Below, piece by piece: positions 35,815 to 46,284 of a stretch of 64,000 nt of DNA. The notes below the pieces were generated by a model. It did no database searches. It was not told the origin of the DNA and saw nothing but the letters and a program-made list of their open reading frames with translations. Made by a program: the position numbers and the translations under genes. The stretch is from Janthinobacterium agaricidamnosum NBRC 102515 = DSM 9628 (GTDB lineage: Bacteria > Pseudomonadota > Gammaproteobacteria > Burkholderiales > Burkholderiaceae_D): assembly GCF_000723165.1 (NCBI RefSeq), contig NZ_HG322949.1, positions 2,413,497 through 2,477,496 of the forward strand. The letters are read 5' to 3'. Numbering within the stretch: the first letter of the stretch is position 1; the number at the start of each line of letters is the position of its first letter.

Positions 35815-38067
35815 CTATGGCCGGGCTTCGTTGCCCAGCCATGCATGCAGCGCGCCGGCGGTCATCGGGCGGGCGAATAAAAAGCCTTGCGCCAGCGGGC
35901 AGCCCAGCGATTGCAGGATCTGCGCCTGGCGTTCGTCTTCGACGCCTTCGGCAATGATCGACAGGCCCAGGTTGCGGCCCAGCTGTATCACCATTTCGGC
36001 GATGCTGCTGCCGCGCGCCGAGCCGGTGATTTCGGTGACGAAGGCGCGGTCGATCTTGAGCCGGTCGACTTGCAGCCGTTGCAGGTAAGACAGCGATGAA
36101 AAGCCGGTGCCGAAATCATCGATGGCGATGCTGACGCCGGTTTGCTTGATTTGCCACAGCATCTTGATCAGCAAGTCCGGTTCTTCCATCGCCATCGATT
36201 CGGTGATTTCCAGTTCGATGAATTGCGGCGGCGCCTGGGTTTCTTCCAGCGCGCCGCGCAGCATTTCCAGGAACATCGGATGGCGAAATTGCACCTGAGA
36301 CACGTTGACCGACATCACGAAATCCTGGTGGCCGCGTTCGCGCAGCGTGACCAGCTCGCGGCAGGCGGTGCGCAAGACCCACTCGCCGAGGTCGATGATC
36401 AGGCCGGAATATTCGGCGATCGGTATAAAACGGTCCGGCGAAATGAATGTGCCGTCCGGCGTTTGCCAGCGCAGCAGCGCTTCGGCGCCGACCGGGCGGC
36501 GCGTGTCGAGGTCGATTTGCGGTTGGTAGACGACGAACAGCTGGTCTTGCCTGAAGGCGGTGCGCAGCGCGTGCATCATGCGCACCCGTTCGCGGATTTC
36601 GATGCCCATGCTGCGCGAAAAATAGAAATGGCCGGCGCGCTGCTGCATCTTGGCGCGCTTCAAGGCGATGTCGGCGTCTTTCAGCGCATCGGCGCCGCAG
36701 CCTTCGTGTTCGCCCAGGCGCAGCAAGCCCAGCGTGGCACTCAGCAGCACGTCCTGGCCGTCGATGCTGAACGGCTTCTGGAACAGCGCCAGGATCAGCT
36801 GCGGATTGACCTGGCTGGCGTCGCCCAGCACGCCGAAGATGTCGCCGCCCAGGCGCGCCACGGTCAGTTGTCGGCCCAGCTCGCTTTGCAGCCGCTGGCC
36901 GACGGCGACCAGCAGCAAGTCGCCGAATTTGTGCCCCAGCGCATCGTTGGTTTCGGCAAAGTGGTCCAGGTCGACCAGCGACAGCGTGGTGTCGTCGCGC
37001 GCCGGTCCGGCCAGCGTGGCATCGAGGATTTCCACCAGCCGGGTGCGGTTCGGCAATTTCGATAATTGGTCGTAGAACGCCGCATGCTGCAGGTGGGTCA
37101 GCAGTTCGACATTGTCGAGGCCGACTGCGACATTGCCGCAAAATACTTCCAGCAAGCGCTGGCCGATATCGCTGACCGGCCGCTGCAACGGCACATAGGC
37201 GGCGAAGTCGCGGCTGGCCTTGCCGGCGAAGAACAGGGTGGCGTAGTCGGGGTGGTAGCTATTGCGCCGCTGGGCCAGCGTGGCGGTTATCGCGGCGGCC
37301 ATGTGCGGGTCGTCGTTGCCATTGATGTGGCGCTGGCCGATATCGGCAAAGCGGCCGGCGGCCGCGCTGACCAGCAATTCGTTGTATTTGCCGGCGGAAC
37401 CATCGCGCACGCACAGGAGGCCGTCGGCCTTGATGCCCAGCAAGCCGGCGATCTGGACCAGCACGCCGGCCGAGAAATTCTGCACGCCGTGCAGCGCCAT
37501 CAATTCGGTGCTGGCGTGAACGATCTGGTCCAGGCCGCGGCGGCTGCTGTTGATCGAACGAATTTGCTCGTAGGAACGAATTGCCGCCGTCACGGTGGTG
37601 AACAGCTTGATGCGCGTCAATTCGGACTTGGTTTTATAGTCGTTGATGTCGAAATCGCGGATTGCGTCGATTTCAGGCGCGTAACCCGGCTGGCCGGTGC
37701 GCAGGATGATGCGCACGTCGGCCAGCTTCAGCGTTTCGCGGATGTAGCGCACCAGGTGCAGGCCGGCATCGTCCTGTTCCATCACCACGTCGAGCAGGAT
37801 CACGGCAATGTCTGTTTCTTGTTGCAGCAGTTCGCGGGCTTGCGCCGCGGAATAGGCATGCACGAATTCCAGCGGGCGCTGCTGCATGTCGAGGTTGCCC
37901 AGCGCAAAGGTCGTGGTCGAGTGCACGTCTTCGTCGTCGTCGATGATCATCACCCGCCAGACATGGCGCGTGGCCGGCGCTGGCGAGGTGGCAGTGGGCT
38001 CTTCCAGGAACACCAAGTCGTCGTGATCGTCCTTGCTGTGCTCAACAGAGGTGATCGGTGCGGGCAT
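35815..38067 (-). CDS. Response regulator with DUF3369, degenerate GGDEF and EAL domains
   Basis: A cytoplasmic protein of 750 residues. The receiver (about 38-165) has the acidic pair in MIIDDDEDVH and the phospho-Asp in VILLDVVMEQD. DUF3369 follows (about 180-330), then a GGDEF domain whose active site reads GGDIF, so it probably binds but does not make c-di-GMP. The EAL domain is intact: GAEALLRWQTP, ELEITESMAME and IDDFGTGFSSLSYLQRL. It is likely a phosphorylation-controlled phosphodiesterase. Its partner kinase is not in the window. Confidence 0.92.
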   Translation of the reverse strand: MPAPITSVEHSKDDHDDLVFLEEPTATSPAPATRHVWRVMIIDDDEDVHSTTTFALGNLDMQQRPLEFVHAYSAAQARELLQQETDIAVILLDVVMEQDDAGLHLVRYIRETLKLADVRIILRTGQPGYAPEIDAIRDFDINDYKTKSELTRIKLFTTVTAAIRSYEQIRSINSSRRGLDQIVHASTELMALHGVQNFSAGVLVQIAGLLGIKADGLLCVRDGSAGKYNELLVSAAAGRFADIGQRHINGNDDPHMAAAITATLAQRRNSYHPDYATLFFAGKASRDFAAYVPLQRPVSDIGQRLLEVFCGNVAVGLDNVELLTHLQHAAFYDQLSKLPNRTRLVEILDATLAGPARDDTTLSLVDLDHFAETNDALGHKFGDLLLVAVGQRLQSELGRQLTVARLGGDIFGVLGDASQVNPQLILALFQKPFSIDGQDVLLSATLGLLRLGEHEGCGADALKDADIALKRAKMQQRAGHFYFSRSMGIEIRERVRMMHALRTAFRQDQLFVVYQPQIDLDTRRPVGAEALLRWQTPDGTFISPDRFIPIAEYSGLIIDLGEWVLRTACRELVTLRERGHQDFVMSVNVSQVQFRHPMFLEMLRGALEETQAPPQFIELEITESMAMEEPDLLIKMLWQIKQTGVSIAIDDFGTGFSSLSYLQRLQVDRLKIDRAFVTEITGSARGSSIAEMVIQLGRNLGLSIIAEGVEDERQAQILQSLGCPLAQGFLFARPMTAGALHAWLGNEARP

Positions 38068-38360
38068 GTGTCGCTTCTCCAGTATGGATCGGTGTTCTTG
38101 TATGAAGTATATAGCTATTTAACAAGGACAACTCAGATTAGATATTTCCGACGTTTTGCTGCCACGCAGCTGTTTCGTGCTTGACATGGTTGCTTGGTAG
38201 TTTAATGTAAAAATATTATTTCTTATGTTCCGTTGACATGATGATCGCCAATCCGGGCAGTGGTGTTTTTGGCGTGTCCGCTGAAATTACCTGGCGATAG
38301 CGGCATGCGCGGTGCGGTTGGCTGGTAGAATTATCCGTTTCAGCCTCTCTCGCTCTCATT

Positions 38361-39452
38361 ATGTCCGGCAACTCATTTGGCAAGCTGTTTACTGTTACTA
38401 CCTTTGGCGAATCGCATGGTCCCGCGATTGGCTGCGTGATCGATGGCTGTCCTCCCGGCTTGCTGTTGTCGGAAGCCGATATCCAGCCTGAGCTGGACCG
38501 CCGCAAACCGGGCACGTCGCGCCACGTCACCCAGCGCCAGGAATCGGATACCGTCGAAATCCTGTCCGGCGTGTACCAGGGCGTCACCACCGGCACGCCG
38601 ATCGCCTTGCTGATCCGCAACGAAGACCAGCGCAGCAAGGATTACGGCAATATCGCCGAAAGCTTCCGTCCCGGCCACGCAGATTACACCTACTGGCATA
38701 AATACGGCGTGCGCGATCCGCGCGGCGGCGGCCGTTCGTCGGCCCGCTTGACGGCGCCGGTGGTCGGCGCGGCGGCCATCGCCAAGAAATGGCTGTTGCA
38801 GCAGTACGGCACGGTGTTCAGGGGATGCATGAGCCAGCTGGGCGACATCCCGGTGCCGTTCGAGTCGTGGGAGCATGTGCATGGCAATCCGTTCTTCGCC
38901 GCCAGCAGCGATAGCGCCTTGATCTTGCGCATGGAACAGGCGATGGACCAGCTGCGCCGCGACGGCGATTCGATCGGCGCACGCATCGACGTGGTCGCGC
39001 ACAATGTGCCGGTCGGCCTGGGCCAGCCGATCTACGACAAGCTGGACGCCGATATCGCCTACGCGATGATGGGCATCAATGCGGTCAAGGGCGTCGAGAT
39101 CGGCGCCGGGTTCAACTCGGTGGCGCAAAAGGGCTCCGAGCATGGCGATGAATTGACGCCGGAGGGATTTGTCGGCAATCACTCGGGCGGCATGCTGGGC
39201 GGCATTTCAACCGGCCAGGACATTACCGTATCGATCGCCATCAAACCAACCTCGTCGATCCGCACGCCGCGCCGTTCGATCGACAAGGAAGGCAATCCGG
39301 TGATGGTGGAAACCTTCGGCCGCCACGATCCGTGCGTCGGCATTCGCGCCACGCCGATCGCCGAAGCGATGCTGGCGCTGGTGCTGATCGACCATGCATT
39401 GATGCACCGCGCGCAGTGCGGCGACGTGCGGGTGAACACGCCGAAGTTGTAA
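38361..39452 (+). CDS. aroC: Chorismate synthase
   Basis: Makes chorismate from EPSP with reduced FMN, the last common step to aromatic amino acids. The protein has 363 residues and begins [20 protein letters not shown], a textbook AroC start. [39 protein letters not shown] [15 protein letters not shown], and [20 protein letters not shown] follow. It ends in [12 protein letters not shown]. Length matches the family. It stands alone between c-di-GMP-related genes. Confidence 0.98.
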   Translation: MSGNSFGKLFTVTTFGESHGPAIGCVIDGCPPGLLLSEADIQPELDRRKPGTSRHVTQRQESDTVEILSGVYQGVTTGTPIALLIRNEDQRSKDYGNIAESFRPGHADYTYWHKYGVRDPRGGGRSSARLTAPVVGAAAIAKKWLLQQYGTVFRGCMSQLGDIPVPFESWEHVHGNPFFAASSDSALILRMEQAMDQLRRDGDSIGARIDVVAHNVPVGLGQPIYDKLDADIAYAMMGINAVKGVEIGAGFNSVAQKGSEHGDELTPEGFVGNHSGGMLGGISTGQDITVSIAIKPTSSIRTPRRSIDKEGNPVMVETFGRHDPCVGIRATPIAEAMLALVLIDHALMHRAQCGDVRVNTPKL

Positions 39453-39474
39453 TCCGGCTTCGGTGATATCGCCT

Positions 39475-40971
39475 TTACGCGACCTTATGCGCCACCAGCT
39501 CCAGCTGGTGGCGCATTTCCACCGATTGCACCAGCAGCGCGCGGATATCGTTGATCAGGCCGAATTCGGTCTGGTTCAGCTGGATAGCCGGGAAGCTGTC
39601 GTCCCAGTCGCCATAAATAAACCCGGTAGGGTGGCCGTTCGACGACAGCGGCACGATGACGAAGCTGCGCGCTTCGGGCAGCGTGGCTTTCCACCATTGC
39701 GGCAGCTTGGCCGCGAATTTCGGGTCGCGCGCATTGTCGATGAAGATCACCCGGTCGCTATTGAGCGCGGCGTGAAATACATTCGGTTCATAAGCATCGC
39801 CAAACACCATCAGCGGCTGCATTTGCTGCATCGCTTCGCCCAGGCTGAGGCGGGCTGAATACGTGCGTTCCTTGTGGTTGCGCACGAACGCCACCGAGCG
39901 CGAGAAATCGAAACCCTGGTGCAGCGTTTCCAGCGCCATCGACACCATTTGTCCCGGACTGGCGCTGCTGATCGCGCCGCGCAGGTCGGCCAGGCCGCTG
40001 ACCAGGATGCGGTTGCCCTCGGCCCGCAGGCGGGTGCTGGCCAGCGCCTTGGCGCGCCGTTCGGCCGGCTTCGACAGCGGCGCGATCGACAGGTCGGCCG
40101 CCGCCATCGACTTGGCTTTTTCGACCGCCTCGAACAGGCCGTCCGGCGCTATGCCCAGCATGTCGGAATAATTGTCCACCAGCGCGCGCACTTCGGCCGC
40201 GCCGTCGGCGGCGTCGTGCCACAGCAAATCGGCGCAGCGCGCCGCCATCGTGCACAGGCCCGCCATCCAGTCGGCCCGGCTGACCGGCTCGCCCGGCGCG
40301 CTCGGCGCCACCGGGCGCATGCCGTTGATCAGGTGCTGCGGCAAGCCCCAGTGCGCCGCCGTCGCGTAGCCGACTTCTTCCAGGCTCAGGCCCAGCACTT
40401 CGGCCGCCGCCGCCGGCTCGTTGCCGATACCGGCCTGCGTTTGCATGCGGGCCCAGAAGTCGGTCATGTAAAAGGTCACCATCATGCGGCCCAGCGTGTG
40501 CAGCATCGAACAGACCACCGCCTGCTCGGCGTTCAGGCTCCTGGCGCTGGTCGCCACTTGCTGCGCGACCATGCCGGCCAGCACGGCTTTTTCCATTTCG
40601 ACGTGGGCGCTGACCGAGTCCGGCGTCGCGTGCGACAATTCCTCGATCAGTTTCAAGCCCAGCGCCAGATGGCCGATGGCGTCGATGCCGAGCACCAGTA
40701 CGGCTTTCGAGACGGTGTTGACGCGCTGGCCAAACGCCGAATACATGCCGCTGTTGGCCAGGCGCAGCACTTTGTGCGTCAAGACCGGGTCCGACAGCAC
40801 GGTCTTGGTCATGTCGAATTCGTGGTCGTCCTCACCGCGCATGGCGCTCAGGATGGCGCCGATGGCTTTCGCGAAGCCCGGCATGTCGCCTTGCTGGCGG
40901 GTGCGCGACCATAACAGTTCGAGGGTGTTCCGGCCCAGGTGGGTGGATGGCGTGAAGGTGCCTGGAGTCAT
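39475..40971 (-). CDS. HDOD-domain protein with C-terminal GAF-like domain
   Basis: A soluble signalling protein of 498 residues. The HDOD domain (about 20-220) contains VLRLANSGMYSAFGQRVNTV, KAVLVLGIDAIGHLALGLKL and CSMLHTLGRMM. The C-terminal part (about 330-490) looks like a GAF domain (RSFVIVPLSSNGHPTGFIYGD). HDOD proteins lack HD-type catalysis and usually act in signal networks. The next gene downstream of its promoter region, the PAS-GGDEF-EAL gene, overlaps its start (ATGA), so the two are co-translated. Confidence 0.9.
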   Translation of the reverse strand: MTPGTFTPSTHLGRNTLELLWSRTRQQGDMPGFAKAIGAILSAMRGEDDHEFDMTKTVLSDPVLTHKVLRLANSGMYSAFGQRVNTVSKAVLVLGIDAIGHLALGLKLIEELSHATPDSVSAHVEMEKAVLAGMVAQQVATSARSLNAEQAVVCSMLHTLGRMMVTFYMTDFWARMQTQAGIGNEPAAAAEVLGLSLEEVGYATAAHWGLPQHLINGMRPVAPSAPGEPVSRADWMAGLCTMAARCADLLWHDAADGAAEVRALVDNYSDMLGIAPDGLFEAVEKAKSMAAADLSIAPLSKPAERRAKALASTRLRAEGNRILVSGLADLRGAISSASPGQMVSMALETLHQGFDFSRSVAFVRNHKERTYSARLSLGEAMQQMQPLMVFGDAYEPNVFHAALNSDRVIFIDNARDPKFAAKLPQWWKATLPEARSFVIVPLSSNGHPTGFIYGDWDDSFPAIQLNQTEFGLINDIRALLVQSVEMRHQLELVAHKVA

Positions 40972-42695
40972 GGATTCCCCGTTCGCAGTTCCGCCGGCAC
41001 CATCGCCGCGTAGGTTTTCTCGGTCAATGCCGCCAGTGCCGCGTGGGCCGGCATCGGCTTGCCGGTCAGGAAGCCCTGGATGTATTGGCAGCCGCGCGAT
41101 TCGAGGAAGTGCAACTGCTCTTCGGTTTCGACGCCTTCGGCCACCACCGACAAGTTCAAGTGTTTTGCCAGGTCCAGCACGGTATTGCAGATCGCCGCGT
41201 CTTTCAGCGCGGCCGGCAAATCCTTGATGAACGTGCGGTCGATTTTCAGCACCGAAATCGGGAAACGTTTTAAATAGGCCAGCGAGGAATAACCCGTGCC
41301 GAAATCGTCGATGGCGATGCGGGCCTTGCGCCCGGCCATTTTTGTCAGGATCGTTTCGGCATGCACTGGATCGATCATCAGCGTGCCTTCTGTAATTTCT
41401 AAAACCAATTGCTCACCAAGTAGGCCGGAAAACGCGATGGCATCGTCGAGAATATCGAGGAATTTGTCGTTGCGGAATTGTCTTGGGCTGATATTAACAG
41501 AGATGTAAAGCGGCCGTTTGGCAACTTCCTCGAACTGCTTGAGCTGTACGCAAGCCGCTTTCAGCGCCCACGCGCCCAAGAGATTAATCAAGCCGTTGGC
41601 TTCGGCGATCGGGATGAAGCGCACCGGCGGCACCATGCCGAGGGTAGGGTGTTTCCAGCGCATCAGCGTTTCAAACCCCTGGATCTGGCGCGTGCGGGCG
41701 TCGACGATCGGCTGGTAATACAATAGGAACTCGCCTTCGCGGACGGCCTGGAACATTGCCGCTTCCAGCGAAATATCGTGTTCCGACGGGCCGTTCAGGC
41801 GCGGGCTGTAGACCAGGCAGCGCGCCTTGCCGGTTTCCTTGGCGCGCGACATGGCGGCGTCGGCCAGCGCGACCAGGCGCACTTCGTCTTCCGCGTGCTG
41901 CGGATAGACCGACACGCCGACCGAGGCGCCGATGTAGATCGTATGGCCGTCGACTTCGAACGGCGCTTGCAGCGTGGCCAGCAGGCGGCCGGTGACCAGC
42001 TTGATCTGGGCGTCGGTGGAGCTGCCGGGCAGCACCGCGACAAATTCATCGCCGCCGATGCGCGCCAGCGTGTCGCTGTCGCGCAGGGTCTTGCGCAAAC
42101 GCGCCGCGGCCATGCGCAGCACCGAATCGCCGACCGGATGGCCGAGGCCGTCGTTGACTTTCTTGAAGCCGTCCAGGCCGATGGTGGCGACCGCGAAACC
42201 CTGGCCGGAACGGCTGGCCTGGGCGATCACCATGCGGATCCGGTCCGACAGCAGCAGGCGGTTCGGCAAGCCGGTCAACGCATCGTGGGTGGCCATGTGG
42301 CGCAGCCGCTCTTCGGTATTGTGCTGGGCCGACGTGTCGCGCCCGACCACCAGCAATTGCTGCTGGCCGGTCTGGCTCAGGTACGGCGAAATGCGTAATT
42401 CGAACCAGATTTCCTGGTCCGGCGTGCGCAGCTTGACCTCCAGCCGGGCCGGTTCCCGGGTGGCGTCTTGTAACGCGGCCTTTAATGCCACTTGGCAGCT
42501 TTCACTGGCCAGCGACAGGAACGGCGCGCCGGGCAAGCCATGCGCCGGCGCGGCCAGCATCGCGCTGCGCTTGCTGGCAAACAGGATTTGTCCGTCAGCG
42601 TCTAGCCGGAACACAACATCGCCAGCCTCTTCCATGAGGTTATCCAGCTCTTGGCGTGGTTCGCGGTGGGCAGCCGATGGGGTACTGGAAAACAT
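40968..42695 (-). CDS. PAS-GGDEF-EAL protein
   Basis: A soluble c-di-GMP turnover protein of 575 residues. A PAS domain (about 15-130) has LDADGQILFASKRSAM. GGDEF (about 140-300) has MATHDALTGLPNRLLLSDRI and intact RIGGDEFVAVLPG. EAL (about 310-565) starts IQGFETLMRWKHP, a common ETL variant, and has IDDFGTGYSSLAYLKRFPIS and VVAEGVETEEQ. Both domains may be active. Its stop overlaps the start of the HDOD gene. Confidence 0.92.
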   Translation of the reverse strand: MFSSTPSAAHREPRQELDNLMEEAGDVVFRLDADGQILFASKRSAMLAAPAHGLPGAPFLSLASESCQVALKAALQDATREPARLEVKLRTPDQEIWFELRISPYLSQTGQQQLLVVGRDTSAQHNTEERLRHMATHDALTGLPNRLLLSDRIRMVIAQASRSGQGFAVATIGLDGFKKVNDGLGHPVGDSVLRMAAARLRKTLRDSDTLARIGGDEFVAVLPGSSTDAQIKLVTGRLLATLQAPFEVDGHTIYIGASVGVSVYPQHAEDEVRLVALADAAMSRAKETGKARCLVYSPRLNGPSEHDISLEAAMFQAVREGEFLLYYQPIVDARTRQIQGFETLMRWKHPTLGMVPPVRFIPIAEANGLINLLGAWALKAACVQLKQFEEVAKRPLYISVNISPRQFRNDKFLDILDDAIAFSGLLGEQLVLEITEGTLMIDPVHAETILTKMAGRKARIAIDDFGTGYSSLAYLKRFPISVLKIDRTFIKDLPAALKDAAICNTVLDLAKHLNLSVVAEGVETEEQLHFLESRGCQYIQGFLTGKPMPAHAALAALTEKTYAAMVPAELRTGNP

Positions 42696-43046
42696 GATGC
42701 TGGGTTAAACCTTTAATTTATTTCATGCCACAATTTCTACAAAAATCGTAGGCCGGGTTATTTTCTTTATATCGGCGCAGATGTGTCGGGCCAAATCAAG
42801 ACGAAATGTATCATTGAACAGGGAACAATTACATGAAATATAGCAACATTGCTTCAGCTTTTAGGAATATCTATTGAGCTAAATGAAATAAATGTGCAGG
42901 AAATGGCGGAATCTATTCGCGACACTATCTTTTTAAGCGAACGATAATCATTTCATATAGCGTTACCTTGTTTTCATCATTTATTTATCGTCACGTATCT
43001 ATCGTTATGCATCAGTCGTCATCCATCAATAAACCAGAGGTGAACC
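42696..43046. other. AT-rich intergenic region with short orphan open frame
   Basis: This 351-bp stretch is clearly AT-richer than its neighbours. An open frame at 42837-42947 encodes about 36 residues, including LLQLLGISIELNEI and QEMAESIRDTIFLSER, which read like protein but have no start codon with a ribosome site. It may be a remnant of acquired DNA. The promoter of the AidB-like gene should lie in the last 100 bp. Confidence 0.3.
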
Positions 43047-44738
43047 ATGAATCCGTTCGATACGCATGAAATACTGAATCAGCCCGCACCATTTTCCGGC
43101 GTCAATCTGTTTGCTTGCGATCCCGCCTTGCAAGACGCGCTGATCCGTGAAGGCGGCGCCGCGGCGGCCGGTACGTTGAGTGCGCTGGGCGAGCAGTTTG
43201 GCCGCGCGGACCATCAGGAACTGGCGCGGCTGGCCAATCTGCATGGCCCCACGCTGGTCAATTTCGACCGCCATGGCCGGCGCATCGACGAGATCGAATT
43301 CCATCCGGCCTGGCATCAACTGATGGCCGTGATGGTCGGCGCCGGCGCGCATAGTTCGGCATGGGAGCAGCCGGGGCCGGGAGCGCAAGTGGCGCGGGCG
43401 GCATTATATATCCTGGCCGGCCAGTTGGAAAACGGGGTGCAGTGTCCGCTGACGATGACATACGCGTCGGTGCCGGCGCTGCGCCAGGCGCACAATTTGC
43501 CGCAGATCGCGGCGCGCTGGCTGCCGAAGATTTTATCGCGCGAGTACGATCCGCGTTCCTTGCCGGTCGAGCAAAAGCGCGGCGCGCTGATCGGCATGGG
43601 CATGACCGAAAAGCAGGGCGGTTCCGACGTGCGCAGCAATACCACCCGCGCCGAGGCGGTGCCGGCCGCGCAGGGCCGGCAACTGTTTGGCGATGAAGCG
43701 GAAGGGCTGTACCGGATTGTCGGCCATAAATGGTTTTTCTCGGTGCCGCAAAGCGATGCGCACCTGATCCTGGCGCAAACCGGCGATGAGGGCGGCGCCG
43801 GCTTGTCGTGTTTCTTCTTGCCGCGTTACTTGCCGGACGGTAGCCGCAACCAGGTCCGGCTGCAGCGCCTGAAGGATAAGCTGGGCAACCGCTCGAACGC
43901 GTCGTCGGAAGTGGAGTTCACCGGCGCCTATGGCTGGCTGATCGGCAAGCCGGGCCGCGGCATCCCGACCATTCTCGAAATGGGCAGCCATACCCGCCTC
44001 GATTGCGTGCTGGGCAGCACTGGCATCATGCGCGCGGCGCTGACCCAGGCGCTGCATCACGCGCGCCAGCGTTCGGCCTTCGGCAAGCCGCTGGCCGAAC
44101 AGCCGCTGATGCAAAACGTGCTGGCCGACCTGGCGCTGGAATCCGAAGCGGCCACCGCGTTTGCGCTGCGCCTGGCGCGCTGCTTCGATGACGGCGCCGA
44201 CCCGGAGCAGGCGCTGCTGGCGCGGGTGTTGATACCGGCCGGCAAATACTGGATTTGCCGGCGCGGCCCGGGTTTCGGTTTCGAGGCGATGGAGGTGATG
44301 GGCGGCAATGGTTATGTCGAGGACGGAGCGCTGGCGCGGCTGTACCGCGAATTGCCGGTCAACTCGATCTGGGAAGGATCGGGCAATGTGATGTGCCTGG
44401 ACCTGCTGCGCGTGTTCGGCAAGGGGCCGGCGCCGCGCGACGCGCTGGCGCGCGAACTGGCATTGGCGGGCCAGGGCGACGCCGTGTTTGCCGCGTATGC
44501 GGCGGCCTTGCTGGCCGACCTGGATGCCGGCGCCGGCGATGAATATGACGCGCGCAAGCTGGCCGAGCGCATCGTGCTGGCCGTGCAGGCGGCATTGCTG
44601 CTGCGCCATGCGCCGCCGTTCGTCTCGTCGGCCTTTGTCGCGTCGCGGCTGGAGCAGGGCGTCGGCGGAGCGTATGGCCGCTTGCCTGCCGGTAGCGATT
44701 GCCCCGCCATCCTGGCCCGTGCGCTGGTGATTCCGTGA
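43047..44738 (+). CDS. Acyl-CoA dehydrogenase, AidB type
   Basis: A flavoprotein of 563 residues of the AidB subgroup (isovaleryl-CoA dehydrogenase-like, linked to the alkylation stress response). Motifs: GMGMTEKQGGSDVRSNTTRA (FAD-contact region), HKWFFSVPQSDAHLILAQT, RLKDKLGNRSNASSEVEF, SHTRLDCVLGSTGIMRAALT and FEAMEVMGGNGYVEDGALAR. The AidB-specific long C-terminal part follows. The extra N-terminal helical part (about 1-70) fits AidB rather than ordinary dehydrogenases. It is preceded by an AT-rich upstream region; the classical alkylation response sensor is not visible. Confidence 0.9.
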   Translation: MNPFDTHEILNQPAPFSGVNLFACDPALQDALIREGGAAAAGTLSALGEQFGRADHQELARLANLHGPTLVNFDRHGRRIDEIEFHPAWHQLMAVMVGAGAHSSAWEQPGPGAQVARAALYILAGQLENGVQCPLTMTYASVPALRQAHNLPQIAARWLPKILSREYDPRSLPVEQKRGALIGMGMTEKQGGSDVRSNTTRAEAVPAAQGRQLFGDEAEGLYRIVGHKWFFSVPQSDAHLILAQTGDEGGAGLSCFFLPRYLPDGSRNQVRLQRLKDKLGNRSNASSEVEFTGAYGWLIGKPGRGIPTILEMGSHTRLDCVLGSTGIMRAALTQALHHARQRSAFGKPLAEQPLMQNVLADLALESEAATAFALRLARCFDDGADPEQALLARVLIPAGKYWICRRGPGFGFEAMEVMGGNGYVEDGALARLYRELPVNSIWEGSGNVMCLDLLRVFGKGPAPRDALARELALAGQGDAVFAAYAAALLADLDAGAGDEYDARKLAERIVLAVQAALLLRHAPPFVSSAFVASRLEQGVGGAYGRLPAGSDCPAILARALVIP

Positions 44739-44969
44739 TCGATGGCGACAGGATTAAAACGATGTTGTTAAGAAGTAATTGGTCGTAATAGTGCATAGCA
44801 ATTATTTTCTAAAAAACAGGACAAACGGGCGCGTGGGCTGGGATAATGCCGGCATATACGGGCGCAGCAGGTTTTTCGAGGCGCCCATACCATTGATCGA
44901 TCAAAAGGCGACCTGGCGGCGCAGTGAGGCCGCGGTCGTTCAAAGATACAAGAAAAGAGCAAAACCATA

Positions 44970-45620
44970 ATGAAACAAGATCCGCGCTTCCCCAATCTGT
45001 TCATCACCGATCACCCGCTGATCCAGCACAAACTGAGCCACATGCGCGAACACGATACGTCGACGCGCACCTTCCGCGAATTGCTGAAGGAAATCACCTT
45101 GCTGATGGGCTATGAAATCACCCGCGACTTGCCGCTGACCACGCGCCAGATCACCACCCCGCTGGTGACGCTCGACGCGCCTGTGATCGCCGGCAAAAAA
45201 CTGGCCATCGTGCCGATCCTGCGTGCCGGTATCGGCATGAGCGATGGATTGCTGAACCTGGTGCCGTCGGCCCGCGTCGGCCACATCGGCGTGTACCGCG
45301 ATCCGGGCACTCATTTGCCGGTCGAATACCTGGTGCGCTTGCCGGACGTTACCGAGCGTACCTTCATCCTGTGCGACCCGATGGTCGCCACCGGCAATTC
45401 GGCGGTGTACGCGGTTGATGTGCTGAAAAAACGCGGCGTATCCGATGAGCAAATCATCTTCCTGGCGCTGGTGGCCGCGCCGGAAGGCGTGACGGTATTC
45501 CAGAACGCGCATCCGGGCGTCAAAATGTATGCCGCCTCGCTCGATTCGCACTTGAACGAGCACGCCTACATCGTGCCGGGCCTGGGCGATGCCGGCGACC
45601 GCATTTTCGGCACCAAGTAA
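44970..45620 (+). CDS. upp: Uracil phosphoribosyltransferase
   Basis: Salvages uracil to UMP using PRPP. The protein has 216 residues and begins [20 protein letters not shown]. It has [40 protein letters not shown] and the PRPP loop [13 protein letters not shown], and ends in [14 protein letters not shown]. Length and motifs match Upp. The spacing to the next gene (13 bp) suggests co-transcription with the Hpt protein. Confidence 0.97.
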   Translation: MKQDPRFPNLFITDHPLIQHKLSHMREHDTSTRTFRELLKEITLLMGYEITRDLPLTTRQITTPLVTLDAPVIAGKKLAIVPILRAGIGMSDGLLNLVPSARVGHIGVYRDPGTHLPVEYLVRLPDVTERTFILCDPMVATGNSAVYAVDVLKKRGVSDEQIIFLALVAAPEGVTVFQNAHPGVKMYAASLDSHLNEHAYIVPGLGDAGDRIFGTK

Positions 45621-45633
45621 GCGGAGACGAAGC

Positions 45634-46005
45634 ATGGCGACCCCGATCGATCCCGATTTCCGCAGCCGCCTGCAAGCGTTGAGCGACAAGTTCGCGCTCG
45701 GCGTGCCGGCGCTGATGTCCGCCATCGGGCAAGCGCTGGCCGCTTGCCGTACCGAAGGCTTGGGCGCGCTGCAGTTGACGGCGCTGCATCGCGCCTTGCA
45801 CGCGGTAGCCGGTTCGGCCGGCACCTTCGGTTTTGGTGCGCTGGGGCAGGAATGCCGCCGCATCGAGCAATTGCTGCGCCCGTTGATGGACGACGCCGCC
45901 GCCGCCGGGCGCGAATGGCCGCTATTGGCGCCGCAAATCGACCAATTGCTGGCCTGGGCGGCGGTTGATCCGAAGGCGACGCCATACGTGCCTTTGCCGG
46001 GCTGA
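45634..46005 (+). CDS. Hpt-domain protein
   Basis: A small all-helical protein of 123 residues. The motif LHAVAGSAGTFGFGALGQEC matches the phospho-His helix of Hpt domains (HxxxGSAGTFG), with the phosphoryl histidine near residue 57. The start, ATG 45634, has GGAGA upstream. Such single-domain Hpt proteins relay phosphate between hybrid kinases and receivers. It sits 13 bp after upp and its partner kinases are unknown. Confidence 0.82.
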   Translation: MATPIDPDFRSRLQALSDKFALGVPALMSAIGQALAACRTEGLGALQLTALHRALHAVAGSAGTFGFGALGQECRRIEQLLRPLMDDAAAAGREWPLLAPQIDQLLAWAAVDPKATPYVPLPG

Positions 46006-46148
46006 AATGCCGATTTATTCGTTTGATATAGCGCAAAGCATAAAGGAGGCTGCTTGAGATATAGTGCACTCCATGCCTCTCGAAACAGGGGCTGCAAGAC
46101 GGACAAACGACCATCAAAACAGCGAGCGCAAGTTTATTTTGCGTGAAA

Positions 46149-46177
46149 ATGGTTTTTCTCTGTTTTGTTGGTATAAT
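46149..46177 (+). promoter_or_regulatory. Promoter of the cold-shock gene
   Basis: TATAAT at 46172-46177 with an upstream T-rich -35 region near 46149. The start of transcription would be near 46184, giving a leader of about 100 bases, as is common for cold-shock genes. Confidence 0.6.
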
Positions 46178-46284
46178 GCGGAATCGTTGGATTCGAGGTG
46201 GTAGTGCAGTTTGTCTGTCATTCCTTTCTTGCTTCAAACGATATAACGGGCGCAAGCCCAACTTAACTGAAATAGGAAATTGTA

